A stretch of 64,000 nt of DNA, taken from NCBI RefSeq assembly GCF_003096715.1, contig NZ_QEOL01000013.1, positions 124,001 to 188,000 of the forward strand. The letters are read 5' to 3'. The notes below the pieces were generated by a model that was not told the DNA's origin, made no database searches, and was given only the letters and a program-made list of their open reading frames with translations. Numbering within the stretch: position 1 is the stretch's first letter; each line of letters starts with the position of its first letter. Below are positions 26,092 to 34,371 of this stretch, one piece after another. A program made the position numbers and the translations under genes. This DNA comes from Paraburkholderia silvatlantica (GTDB lineage Bacteria; Pseudomonadota; Gammaproteobacteria; Burkholderiales; Burkholderiaceae).

Positions 26092-26736
26092 TCACGTTCT
26101 GGTTCTGGTCACGTCGTCATCAGGACCTGCTGGACCGGGATCGGGCTCGATACCGATTCGATAGTTCGCGACGAAATCGGGCCACTCTACATGGTCAACC
26201 AGGTCGATGTCCTCGATAACCTTGATCCTAGTCTTCGCGCGCTCGAACAGGGCAATGCTGGCGGCGGGATAGTTGTTACGCGATGGGTAGAGCACGCCAC
26301 CGAACAGCGGGAGTCCATCGCTTCCGCGCAGCGCATGCACCTGGTCGGACACCTGCTGCGTGCAGGTGTAGTCGCGGCTGGCCAGTTGCTCAAGATTCAG
26401 GCCGAAGTAGCCTGCCATTACACCTTCGGCCGTCAGGTCCGCCAGGGACAGCTCCTCCAGCACACCAACCGCACGCACCAGCCGGCTGCGGACTTCTGCA
26501 TGCGCGATCGAGCGCCTGGTGTCCCTGTCCCGCCGGTGTTTGTGAAACACGGATTCCATTAATGCCATAGGAAGGTTGCGTCCGAGGTAAAGCACGCCAC
26601 AGTCCCGTTTTGGGGCGTCATAGCAGTTGGTGCCGTCGCGGCCGTAGTACAGCGGTTTATCCCGGTAGACGACGCGGCTCACGTGCTGGAGCAGTTCACC
26701 TGCGTCGATGGCAAGCGACGGCAACCCGATACTCAT
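26092..26736 (-). CDS. RES-domain toxin
   Basis: A 214-residue protein with the RES domain (PF08808). The conserved arginine is in YRDKPLYYGRDG, the glutamate in GRNLPMALMESVFHK and the serine in VLYPSRNN, giving the R-E-S signature. Characterised RES toxins (for example MbcT and its relatives) degrade NAD+ and arrest growth. It overlaps the upstream gene by four bases, the standard antitoxin-toxin layout. The C-terminal tail is Pro/Asp rich and possibly dispensable. Confidence 0.83.
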   Translation of the reverse strand: MSIGLPSLAIDAGELLQHVSRVVYRDKPLYYGRDGTNCYDAPKRDCGVLYLGRNLPMALMESVFHKHRRDRDTRRSIAHAEVRSRLVRAVGVLEELSLADLTAEGVMAGYFGLNLEQLASRDYTCTQQVSDQVHALRGSDGLPLFGGVLYPSRNNYPAASIALFERAKTRIKVIEDIDLVDHVEWPDFVANYRIGIEPDPGPAGPDDDVTRTRT

Positions 26737-27377
26737 TCCCGCTCCGCCTCATGCACGCCCAGGACGTTGAGCACGGCTTTGACCACGTCGTCGATCGGCC
26801 GGTCGGTGACGGCTTCGAGCGGTGTGCGTCCACCGAGACCCTCGAGCGGCTCGGACAGGGCGCGATACAGCGTCCAGTTGTCGATGCCCTCGACCTTCTG
26901 CAGTACAACCTGAGTCAATTGCTGCTTCACCGGGTCGAGCTGCCAGTCGGGCAGCCTCTGGCCACGACACCCCACGTTCAGTGCGAGCAACCGGCGGGCA
27001 TCAATGTCCTTGTAGATCTGCTGACGCACCTTGTTCGCCAGCCGTGCAAATTCGGGCAATGGCAGGTTATGCGGCTGATTGAAGGCTTCCAGCCGGGCCG
27101 AGCGACCGCGCTGGATGTCGGTTGCACCCGGCACCCAGCGTGTATCGACGCGCAGCGCAGCTGCCTTGCCGGCCAGGCGTTGCTCCACCGTTTGTACTTC
27201 CAGCGTCGCGGGCAGTTTCACTACCTGCACGCGCTCATGGACGAACGCCTGCAGCTCGGCGGCAAACGCCTGGGCATCGCGGATTTCGGTGGTTGCAGAG
27301 AAACGACGGACAACATCATCCGCCGTGACGCGCGGCAGGTGGTCGGCAATGAATTCAAGGGTCGTGGACATGGTCAT
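26733..27377 (-). CDS. Xre/MbcA/ParS-type antitoxin
   Basis: A 214-residue protein whose C-terminal half resembles the Xre/MbcA/ParS toxin-binding domain: DNWTLYRALSEPLEGLGGRTPLEAV, then VVKAVLNVLGVHE at the end. The N-terminal half (about 1-110) is longer than in common Xre antitoxins and is not recognised. It is the cognate antitoxin of the overlapping RES gene and probably represses the pair. Two ATGs six bases apart (27377 and 27371) are possible starts. Confidence 0.72.
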   Translation of the reverse strand: MTMSTTLEFIADHLPRVTADDVVRRFSATTEIRDAQAFAAELQAFVHERVQVVKLPATLEVQTVEQRLAGKAAALRVDTRWVPGATDIQRGRSARLEAFNQPHNLPLPEFARLANKVRQQIYKDIDARRLLALNVGCRGQRLPDWQLDPVKQQLTQVVLQKVEGIDNWTLYRALSEPLEGLGGRTPLEAVTDRPIDDVVKAVLNVLGVHEAERE

Positions 27378-27828
27378 CTCGCGCAGTCGATGACTGAGAC
27401 AGGGACTACTGCAATCTCCTATGTCTCCTTTGTCAACTATGTAAACTCAGTTGCATATCTCTGACACGATCACGTCCGCGGACCGTTTCACTCCGGCACG
27501 TAAGTCAGTTCTTGGCGCGTGGCCGCTGTCCAATCCGGTCTGTACCCGGGCCCTGGAGCTGTTGGTGAATACGTCTGTGTCAGGTTTGCCCTGTATGCAC
27601 ATAGTTGAAGACCGGCCAGATAGCTGGAGTTCGACATGCGCCCAGTGTTCCGGTGCAGATGGGCATAGCCGTGCGAAGCAGCCATGTTCTGGCTCGCCTG
27701 TAGATCGTTCGCTTTGTCCGACGGGGCTTCCCGTCGACAAGACGGGTTTGGGTATTGGCGTCACCCGCTGCTTGAATTCCCTCATGTTCTGGCCACTGCA
27801 GGCCAGAACGACCCCTGGGGGGCAAGTC
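27378..27828. other. leader region between toxin-antitoxin and AlpA genes
   Basis: No gene supported; an upstream extension of the AlpA frame is open to 27451 but its translation is unlike the family. The stretch holds the presumed promoter of the toxin-antitoxin pair (AT-rich 27400-27470), a small hairpin GACGGG-GCTT-CCCGTC (27720-27735) and the larger palindrome listed separately. Confidence 0.5.
27786..27809. repeat. 24-base inverted repeat upstream of the AlpA gene
   Basis: GTTCTGGCC (27786-27794) and GGCCAGAAC (27801-27809) form perfect 9-base arms around ACTGCA, ending 19 bases before the ATG of the AlpA gene. It may be an operator for AlpA or an attenuator hairpin. A partial copy of one arm (GTTCTGGCTC) occurs near 27690. 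Confidence 0.55.
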
Positions 27829-28071
27829 ATGTCAATCGAGGACAGTAGCGCGGACAGGATCCTGCGCCGTCGACAGGTCGAGGCGCGCACGGGGTTGTCG
27901 CGCTCGACCATTTACCGTCGTATGCAGGCCGGAACGTTTCCGCCGGCGATCGCGCTTGGCGGTCGCCTGGTCGGATGGCGGCTGACCGATATCGAGGCGT
28001 TTCTCGCGAACCCCGCCCGCTATCGTGTGCCGGCACGCTTTCGCGAAGGGGGAGCGGGAGGCGCGCCATGA
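27829..28071 (+). CDS. AlpA-family phage/island regulator
   Basis: An 80-residue MerR-like winged HTH protein of the AlpA/excisionase type: RILRRRQVEARTGLSRSTIYRRMQAGTFPPAIALG..VGW is the family pattern, followed by a short basic tail. Such proteins regulate integrases or act as excision factors on genomic islands and prophages. I start at the ATG at 27829, 19 bases after the inverted repeat. It is coupled by ATGA to the next gene. No integrase lies in the window, so the element is partial or continues elsewhere. Confidence 0.8.
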   Translation: MSIEDSSADRILRRRQVEARTGLSRSTIYRRMQAGTFPPAIALGGRLVGWRLTDIEAFLANPARYRVPARFREGGAGGAP

Positions 28072-28394
28072 GCCGGGACCTTGCTTCAGGACCGCTCGGT
28101 CCGCGTCTGGCGAACTGGGGCAACGCCGCGCGGGGTGCCTACGATCCGGTCGATGCGGCACGGATCACGAAAGCGTGGGAAACCCTGCATCCCCGGTATC
28201 GCGACATGCTCCGCATGGTGTATCTCTGGCACGCGAGCCAGGAGGTCGTATGCCGGCGCCTGCGCATACCGCGTCGGCCGGCGCAACGCTTCGCACTGGA
28301 ACTTGCGGCCGCGCGTGCTGCGCTCGCGCGGGCGCTGGGGACGGGAGACCAGCACCGCGGGAACAGCTCGCCGCCATTGGACGACGGGCAATAG
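28068..28394 (+). CDS. hypothetical protein, AlpA-linked
   Basis: A 108-residue protein that I do not recognise by name. The middle reads AWETLHPRYRDMLRMVYLWHASQEVVCRRLRIPRR, like the helical sigma-4-like or phage antitermination-type small proteins in which a second helix-turn-helix scans DNA. The rest is Ala/Arg rich. It is translated with AlpA (four-base overlap), so it belongs to the same element. The function is unknown. Confidence 0.6.
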   Translation: MSRDLASGPLGPRLANWGNAARGAYDPVDAARITKAWETLHPRYRDMLRMVYLWHASQEVVCRRLRIPRRPAQRFALELAAARAALARALGTGDQHRGNSSPPLDDGQ

Positions 28395-28539
28395 GGACGT
28401 GCTACTGCGAGAGTGGGTATCCGGGCTGGCGGCCGGTATCCGAAGAACCTGAAGATAGCCGGCTAGCGGATACGTCGCTGGGAGCGTTGCTGCGCAGATA
28501 GCGAGTCGCTGCATGTGTCGTCAGCCGGCGCCCTTCACG

Positions 28540-29751
28540 CTACAGCATCGATCGCAACGGCATCGTAGGATCCGCGAGGACGGCCGGGTCGAGCGTGTGT
28601 CTCGCCGCGATCAGCCGCTTGCACGCGCCGATTTCCCTTCCCGCGTCGATTGCGACGACGCCGCGCAGACGGCCGCCGTCGTCTAGCGCCATCATGCAGA
28701 AAGGCGCGCTCTCTGCGTCGCCGCGTGTCACGATCCGGTGCGCCGCATCGACGACGCCGAGCGTCTGGATATTGCAGTCGTATTGATCGGACCACAGCCA
28801 CGGCATTTCGGCGTACTCGCGGCTGCCGCCAAGCATGTTTTCGGCGGCGATGACCGGCTGGTTCTCCGCTACCTGCCACGACTCGATCCGCACGCGCCGC
28901 GCCAGCAGCGGATTGAAATGCGCGGTCACTTCGCCCGCAGCGAAAATCGCCGGATCGGCGGTGCGGCATTGGGCGTCCACGACGATGCCATTGTCCACAT
29001 CGAGGCCCGCATCGCGAGCAAGCTCGACGTTCGGGATCACGCCGATGCCGGCAATGACGACGTCCGCCGTGAGCGTTTCGCCGTCGTCGGTTTCTATCAT
29101 CGCGCGGCCACCGTCGTCGTGACGGATGCCGACGGGCCGCGTGCCGAGCCGCAACTCGACGCCGTGGCGCTGGTGTAGCGCCGCGACGAACCGCGCGGCC
29201 GCAGACGGTAGCGACCGTTGCAGCAGCGCCGGCGCCGGCTCGATCACCGTCACGCGGCAGTTGGCCTGGGTCGCGGCCGCCGCGGCTTCGAGTCCGATGA
29301 AGCCGCCGCCGAGCACGGCAACGACCTTGCCCGGCGCGAGTGCTGCGCGCAGCGTGCGCGCGTCGTCGAGCGTGCGCAGATAGTGCAGCGGCACGGGCGC
29401 GTCGAACTTTCGCACGCGCGAGCCTGTCGCGAGCAGCAGCCGGTCGTAGCGGATCTCCGAGCCGTCGTGCAACCGCACGTTGCGGCGCGCGCGATCGACA
29501 CCCGTCACGGTGGTCGCGAGCCGCAGTTCGATGCGCTGCGCCGCGTACCAGCCTGGCTCGCGCACGAACGCCTTGCACGCGCCGTCGTCGGCGAGCAGCG
29601 CGTCTTTCGACAACACGGGCCGGTCGTACGGCGCATGCGGTTCCGCGCCGATCACCACGATACGCGCGTCGGCGTCGCGCGCGCGCAGCGTTTCGGCCGC
29701 GCGCCTCGCCGCGTGCCCGGCGCCGACGATCACATGCTGCTCAGTCGACAT
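28540..29751 (-). CDS. andAa: anthranilate 1,2-dioxygenase ferredoxin reductase component
   Basis: A 403-residue FAD/NAD(P)H-dependent ferredoxin reductase of the Rieske-dioxygenase class. The N-terminal FAD dinucleotide fold is HVIVGAGHAARRAAE (about residues 6-20), the NAD fold is VAVLGGGFIGLEAAAAA (about 145-160), and FAXGEVTAHFNP (about 270) binds the FAD pyrophosphate. It passes electrons from NADH to the Rieske ferredoxin encoded next to it (11-base overlap). The symbol rests on matching operon order andAc-andAd-andAb-andAa and on the andAc-like oxygenase. It is the last gene of the operon. Confidence 0.8.
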   Translation of the reverse strand: MSTEQHVIVGAGHAARRAAETLRARDADARIVVIGAEPHAPYDRPVLSKDALLADDGACKAFVREPGWYAAQRIELRLATTVTGVDRARRNVRLHDGSEIRYDRLLLATGSRVRKFDAPVPLHYLRTLDDARTLRAALAPGKVVAVLGGGFIGLEAAAAATQANCRVTVIEPAPALLQRSLPSAAARFVAALHQRHGVELRLGTRPVGIRHDDGGRAMIETDDGETLTADVVIAGIGVIPNVELARDAGLDVDNGIVVDAQCRTADPAIFAAGEVTAHFNPLLARRVRIESWQVAENQPVIAAENMLGGSREYAEMPWLWSDQYDCNIQTLGVVDAAHRIVTRGDAESAPFCMMALDDGGRLRGVVAIDAGREIGACKRLIAARHTLDPAVLADPTMPLRSML

Positions 29752-30064
29752 GGATCTCCACCCGCGAGTCGACGATCCGGATCGGAAATGCGCGAACCGC
29801 CTCGGTCACCGGCGCGCAGCGCGGTGCGCCTGTGCGGATGTCGAAGAGCCCCTGGTGCAGCGGGCACTCGACGCAGCCATCCTCGACGTAACCGTCCGAA
29901 AGCCGCGCGTGCCCGTGCGAGCAGAGATCGCTCAGCGCAAACACTTCGTCGCCGATGCGAAAAATTGCGATCTGCCGGTCGCCTGCGATCACCGCGGCGG
30001 GCTCGCCTTCGGTGAAATCGTCGAGGGCGCCGATTGCTTGCCAGTTTCCCGTCGCCTGCTCCAT
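29741..30064 (-). CDS. andAb: anthranilate 1,2-dioxygenase Rieske ferredoxin component
   Basis: A 107-residue Rieske-type [2Fe-2S] ferredoxin. The ligands are Cys48/His50 (LCSHGHARL) and Cys67/His70 (CPLHQG). It shuttles electrons from the reductase to the oxygenase. The start at 30064 gives the normal size; the frame is open further upstream but that part overlaps the small-subunit gene in another frame. It lies 10 bases after the small subunit gene. Confidence 0.82.
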   Translation of the reverse strand: MEQATGNWQAIGALDDFTEGEPAAVIAGDRQIAIFRIGDEVFALSDLCSHGHARLSDGYVEDGCVECPLHQGLFDIRTGAPRCAPVTEAVRAFPIRIVDSRVEIHVD

Positions 30065-30074
30065 GTGTCCTCCT

Positions 30075-30548
30075 TCAGATCGGCGTCGCGAGCAGCGTCT
30101 GCACGCGCGACGTGTCGTAGACGACTCGCTTGGCCGCATAACGCAGCCCGTCCGGCGTGCGCACGACGCGGTCGTAGTACTTGCCGGCCTGGTACACGTG
30201 CGATTCGCCGTTCGAGCGCGTCTGCACGACGACATAGCTGCTTTCCGTCTCGATAGCGCCGTCGTGCTCGCCGGTCACCGTCAGCCCGGAAGTCATGTGG
30301 CGGTAGGTATGCTCGTCGTAGATGTTGGCGTTGCGCAGCGACACCACGCGATCGCGTAGCATCCGCTGGTTCGTGCAGTGGATGAGCCCGACGGGCAAAC
30401 CCAGATCGGCGTTTTCCTTCGGCACGATCTCGTATACGCAGTCTTCGGTGAACAGCGTCGGCCACGCTTCGAGGCGGTTGTTGTCCAGGTTGTAGATGTA
30501 CTGGTTTTGCAGCATGTGCAGTTCCAGCCAGAGCGTCGTCGCGTCCAT
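30075..30548 (-). CDS. andAd: anthranilate 1,2-dioxygenase small (beta) subunit
   Basis: A 157-residue NTF2-like beta subunit of a ring-hydroxylating dioxygenase, with the family pattern YIYNLDNNRLEAWPTLFTEDCVYEIVPKENA near residues 17-47. It is structural and part of the alpha3beta3 oxygenase. It follows the large subunit gene by 15 bases. Confidence 0.8.
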   Translation of the reverse strand: MDATTLWLELHMLQNQYIYNLDNNRLEAWPTLFTEDCVYEIVPKENADLGLPVGLIHCTNQRMLRDRVVSLRNANIYDEHTYRHMTSGLTVTGEHDGAIETESSYVVVQTRSNGESHVYQAGKYYDRVVRTPDGLRYAAKRVVYDTSRVQTLLATPI

Positions 30549-30563
30549 GTGGTTCTCTCCCGC

Positions 30564-31835
30564 TCAATAGCCCATCAGTTGCTGGTAGCCGACCCAGAAG
30601 CGGCGGATCAGACTTTCGGTGATGACTGTGTCCTGCTGGTCCGGATTGCCGCGCGACATTTCGATCACCGAGGTCGCGTCGCCGTCGCGCACGGTGCCGC
30701 GCTGCACGAGCTCGGTCGCCTCAGTGTCCTCCATCGAGATGTAGCCAGCTGGTCCGACGAGGTTGGCCTGCTTGATGCGCAGCGCGCGCAGCTCGGGCGT
30801 GTCGTCTGCGTAGCCGAAGAAGTGGAAGACCAGTTCGAAGTTGTTCGGGCCTTTCGGCAACAGCTGACGCGCGACGAGCGTGTTATGAATCTGCTGTATT
30901 ACGAGCTGCGGGAAGATCGGCTGGATGTGGTTGGTCGTGTCCTCGTCATACTCGGAAATTAGGCCGAGAATCGAGTCGTCCTCGAGCCTGAAGCCCTCGT
31001 CGAACGAGCGGATGTTCTGCTGTTTGTAGGCATCCGAATTATCTTCGCCTGTCTTCGTCACGGTGATGATGCTGTGCAGCCCGTGCGTTGCGTCCGGAAT
31101 CGAGCGCGCCTTCATACCGACGCGGAAGATGTTGAATGTCGTATGGAACAGATGAAGCATGCTCGCGTGATACGGGTCCTTGACGTTCTCGAAGTAGAGT
31201 TTCCAGTTCGACTTCGAGTATTGGCGCGTGCAGCCGAGATACTCGACCGGCTTGTAGAAGATGCGATCGATCCACGGCTTCATCTGCTCGCCAAGATAGT
31301 CGGGCAGCGGCGCAACGCTATCGCTGAAGGTCGCGAACACGAGGCCGCGATAGCTGTCCACGCGCAGCTTGCGCAGGCCGTGATTCTTCGGATCGAAATC
31401 GCCGGGCATGCCCGTCATGCCTTTCTGGCCTCGCCGGAACGGTACACCCAGCAGGTTGCCGCTGCTGTCGAAGCTCCATTGGTGATAGACGCACGTGTGC
31501 GAACTCGCATTACCGCGCGCCTTGCGGCACACCGAGGCGCCGCGATGCGCGCAGCGGTTGACCCACGCGGCGAGCGCGCCGTCGTCGGTGCGCGTGACGA
31601 CCACGGGCGTGTCGCCGACAAAGGTGCTCTTGTAGTCGCCCGGATTCGGAATCTCCGCTTCCAGTGCGACGAAATTCCACGTGGGGCCGCGGAAGATGCG
31701 CTCCTGCTCGCGCTCGTAAACCGCCTGCGAGCTGAACACCTTGTACGGGACCCGTGAGCCGTCGTCGTGCGGAAACACGACCTCGCCGGAATCGACCGGG
31801 GACGCGAATCGAATGGGGGTTTCGGCGATGTCCAT
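30564..31835 (-). CDS. andAc: anthranilate 1,2-dioxygenase large (alpha) subunit
   Basis: A 423-residue oxygenase subunit. The Rieske cluster ligands are Cys95/His97 (CAHRGA) and Cys115/His118 (CVYHQW). The mononuclear iron ligands are His223 and His228 in ENVKDPYHASMLH, with the bridging Asp220. The overall sequence and the AraC-divergent operon order agree with andAc of Burkholderia cepacia DBO1, which turns anthranilate into catechol with loss of CO2 and ammonia. A related salicylate 5-hydroxylase is the main alternative. The ATG at 31835 was chosen over an upstream frame because MDIAETP begins the conserved part. Confidence 0.8.
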   Translation of the reverse strand: MDIAETPIRFASPVDSGEVVFPHDDGSRVPYKVFSSQAVYEREQERIFRGPTWNFVALEAEIPNPGDYKSTFVGDTPVVVTRTDDGALAAWVNRCAHRGASVCRKARGNASSHTCVYHQWSFDSSGNLLGVPFRRGQKGMTGMPGDFDPKNHGLRKLRVDSYRGLVFATFSDSVAPLPDYLGEQMKPWIDRIFYKPVEYLGCTRQYSKSNWKLYFENVKDPYHASMLHLFHTTFNIFRVGMKARSIPDATHGLHSIITVTKTGEDNSDAYKQQNIRSFDEGFRLEDDSILGLISEYDEDTTNHIQPIFPQLVIQQIHNTLVARQLLPKGPNNFELVFHFFGYADDTPELRALRIKQANLVGPAGYISMEDTEATELVQRGTVRDGDATSVIEMSRGNPDQQDTVITESLIRRFWVGYQQLMGY

Positions 31836-32005
31836 GCTGTTGCTCCGCTTGTGCCTGTTGCTCCGTATTGAGGGGACCGTTGCTGGAGCGCGTCGGCGTC
31901 CGGCAACGGAATACATGCTTATTTTTGGAGAAGCAAAATAGCGGAGCTATCCGTTTCCGGCGAACACACCGGGCGGTTATCCGTTTCAGGCAGCTTTCCG
32001 CGCGT

Positions 32006-32962
32006 ATGAACCAATCCGAATTCCGTCCCAAGGCGTTGCGCCGCCACCGGCTGTTCGAGTCGAGAGATGTCGACGAGACACGCGAGCTGATCTCGCGCGT
32101 CATGCAGCCTCATTCGCTTGCGCCGTTCGGCGACGGCGGCGGGCGCTCGCACATGGACTTCGTGAAGATCGGCCGGATCGGTCTCGGCACGATCGGCTTC
32201 GGCAGCGGAATGCGCGTCGACGTCGACGCGGTCGACGGCTATTACCTCATGATGTTTTGCGTGGCGGGCGAGGCCGAGGTCTGCGCGGCCGGCCGCACGG
32301 TACGCGTCGACGCGCGGCAGGGCGTGATTCGCGCGCCGGGCGAGCCGTTCAGCGCGCGCCTGTCGCCGGGCTGCGAGCAGATGGTGCTGCGCATCGAGCC
32401 AGAGGCGCTGGGCGGCGACGACGCCCTGGTGGGTGCGTCGGACGCTGGGCTCGTCCAGTTCACGAGCGGCGCGATGCGCGCCTGGCAGCAGCAGTTGAAG
32501 CTCGTCGCCAGTTCGCCGGAATTGCTCGCGAGCGCGTGCGCGAATGCCAAGGTCGGCGCGCATGTGGAGTCGCTGCTGATCAACCTGCTGACGGCAGGTC
32601 CGTTCGACGTGCCCGCGCCGCGTGTACGCCAGGCTGTGATGCCGGCGTTCATCCGCCGCGCGGAAGACGAGATGATTGCGCGTCTCGCGACGCCGCTGTC
32701 GCTCGCGGAACTCGCGGCCGCCGTCGGCGTGCCGGTGCGCACGCTATGTGCAGGATTCCTGCGGTTTCGGCAGACGAGCCCGATCCAGTACCTGCGGCAA
32801 TTGCGGCTCGACCACGCGCGGCAGACGATCCGCGCCACCGCCGCGCACGTGCGCATTGCGGATATCGCGCTCGATTGCGGCTTCACGCATTTCGGCCGCT
32901 TTGCACAGAGCTATCGCGAGCGCTTCGGCGAACTGCCGTCGCAGACGGTGCGAAAGCGCTGA
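32006..32962 (+). CDS. andR: AraC/XylS-family activator of the and operon
   Basis: A 318-residue AraC/XylS-type regulator. An N-terminal cupin-like sensing region (about residues 40-170) precedes two helix-turn-helix motifs in the last 100 residues (LSLAELAAAVGVPVRTLCAGFLRF and VRIADIALDCGFTHFGRFAQSYRERFG). It is divergent from the dioxygenase operon across 170 bases, as andR is in B. cepacia. Activation by anthranilate is expected by analogy. I start at the ATG at 32006. Confidence 0.8.
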   Translation: MNQSEFRPKALRRHRLFESRDVDETRELISRVMQPHSLAPFGDGGGRSHMDFVKIGRIGLGTIGFGSGMRVDVDAVDGYYLMMFCVAGEAEVCAAGRTVRVDARQGVIRAPGEPFSARLSPGCEQMVLRIEPEALGGDDALVGASDAGLVQFTSGAMRAWQQQLKLVASSPELLASACANAKVGAHVESLLINLLTAGPFDVPAPRVRQAVMPAFIRRAEDEMIARLATPLSLAELAAAVGVPVRTLCAGFLRFRQTSPIQYLRQLRLDHARQTIRATAAHVRIADIALDCGFTHFGRFAQSYRERFGELPSQTVRKR

Positions 32963-32982
32963 AAGAAGAAGTGAAGTACGCG

Positions 32983-34191
32983 TCACGCAGGGCGCGCGGA
33001 TGGCCGCATCGCCGGGACGGGGCCGGTGTGCATGCCCTCGGCGAAGATCGAAGCATCGAGCGCATCGACCGTGGGGCGGCCGAGCAGCGCGAGCGTGCGC
33101 GTGAGCTCGTCCGCCAGAATCGCGAGCGCGCGCGCCGCGCCGGCCTCGCTGCCCGCTGCGAGCCCGTATAGTACCGCGCGCCCGACGAGCACGGCGTCGG
33201 CGCCGAGCGCCAGCGCCTGCGCGACGTCGCTGCCGCGGCGAATGCCGCTGTCCATCAGCAAGGCGATGCGGCCCTTCGCGAAACGCGCGACCTGGGGCAG
33301 CAGATCGAGCGGCGAACCGACGAGATCGAGCTGACGGCCACCGTGATTGGACAGCACGACGCCGTCCACGCCCGCATCGATCGCGCGGCGCACGTCGTCG
33401 GCAGCGAGCAGGCCTTTCACGATCAACGGGCGCGGCCAGCGTGCGCGCAGCCAGGCGAGATCGCTCCAGTGCAGCGACGCGTCCATGCGTTCGCGTAACC
33501 AGTGCGCGGTCTGCGGCGCGGACATGCGCGTGCCCGTGTACGTCTCGACGTTGACGAAGCGCGGCCCGCGTCCGCGTCGCCAGATGTCCGCGATCCAGCG
33601 CGGATGCGCGAGCGTCTCCAGCCGGCTCGGCCAGTCGAGCACGGCCGGACGCGCGTAATGGCGGCGGTCCCATTCGCGGTTGCCGTAGACGGGGCCGTCC
33701 ACCGTCAGCACCAGTGCCGCACATTGCGCGGCGAGGGCGCGCTCGATCAGGTGTTCGGCGAAAGCACGCTCGCGTAGCACGTAGAGCTGCATCCAGTGCG
33801 GCGTATCGAGGCACCGGGCGACCGCTTCGATTGTTGCCATCGAAACCATGCTTTGCGCGAACGGAATGCCGGCGCGCGCCGCGGCCGCCGCGAGTTGCAG
33901 GTCCCCTTGATCGGCGAGCAGGCCGTTCAGGCCCGTCGGCGCGACGACGAAGGGCAGCGGCAGGCGCTTGCCGAACAGCGTCGTCGACAGATCGACGGCG
34001 CTCACGTCGACGAGCGCGCACGGTGCCAGCGTGCGCCGCGAGAACGCGGTGCGATTACGCGCGAGCGTGACCTCGTTTTCCGCGCCGCCTTCCAGGTACT
34101 CGGCGACGAACGCGGGCAGACGCCGATGCGCCGAGCGCCGCAAGTCTTCGATGGTGACGGCGCGCTCGATGCGCCGACTCGTTTGGTACAT
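32983..34191 (-). CDS. FMN-dependent alpha-hydroxyacid dehydrogenase (mandelate/lactate type)
   Basis: A roughly 402-residue TIM-barrel flavoenzyme. The hallmark blocks are EYLEGGAENEVTLARN (residues about 32-47), VVAPTGLNGLL, VKGLLAADDVRRAIDAGVDGVVLSNHGGRQLD with the catalytic His and Arg, and the FMN-phosphate end LLMDSGIRRGSDV..ALALGADAVLVGR. It oxidises an (S)-2-hydroxyacid to a 2-oxoacid. Similarity is to MdlB-like mandelate dehydrogenase. A second ATG at 34209 is possible. It is divergent from the class II aldolase gene, with two copies of the shared palindrome between them. Confidence 0.85.
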   Translation of the reverse strand: MYQTSRRIERAVTIEDLRRSAHRRLPAFVAEYLEGGAENEVTLARNRTAFSRRTLAPCALVDVSAVDLSTTLFGKRLPLPFVVAPTGLNGLLADQGDLQLAAAAARAGIPFAQSMVSMATIEAVARCLDTPHWMQLYVLRERAFAEHLIERALAAQCAALVLTVDGPVYGNREWDRRHYARPAVLDWPSRLETLAHPRWIADIWRRGRGPRFVNVETYTGTRMSAPQTAHWLRERMDASLHWSDLAWLRARWPRPLIVKGLLAADDVRRAIDAGVDGVVLSNHGGRQLDLVGSPLDLLPQVARFAKGRIALLMDSGIRRGSDVAQALALGADAVLVGRAVLYGLAAGSEAGAARALAILADELTRTLALLGRPTVDALDASIFAEGMHTGPVPAMRPSARPA

Positions 34192-34228
34192 GCGCGATGT
34201 CGGCCACATATGATTCGATTCGTCGAAT

Positions 34229-34244
34229 AAATAGAATTCAGAAT
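34229..34244. promoter_or_regulatory. shared palindrome site 1 (operator)
   Basis: AAATAGAATTCAGAAT matches the consensus ATTCTGAATTCAGAAT at 13 of 16 positions, with an intact right half. It lies upstream of the FMN dehydrogenase in the divergent promoter. Confidence 0.55.
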
Positions 34245-34324
34245 TACGATACTGGTCGTGGCACGGATTGTCAACGAGGAAAAAATCCGCAAATTTCCCG
34301 TATGTCCCGATTTAAATTGATGGT

Positions 34325-34340
34325 AAAGTGAATACAGAAT
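34325..34340. promoter_or_regulatory. weak second copy of the palindrome
   Basis: AAAGTGAATACAGAAT matches the consensus at 12 of 16 positions and ends 31 bases before the aldolase ATG. Weak alone, but its position in the same divergent promoter as site 1 is suggestive. Confidence 0.35.
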
Positions 34341-34371
34341 CTCACATTGCCGCACTAGACTGGAGGTCCAC

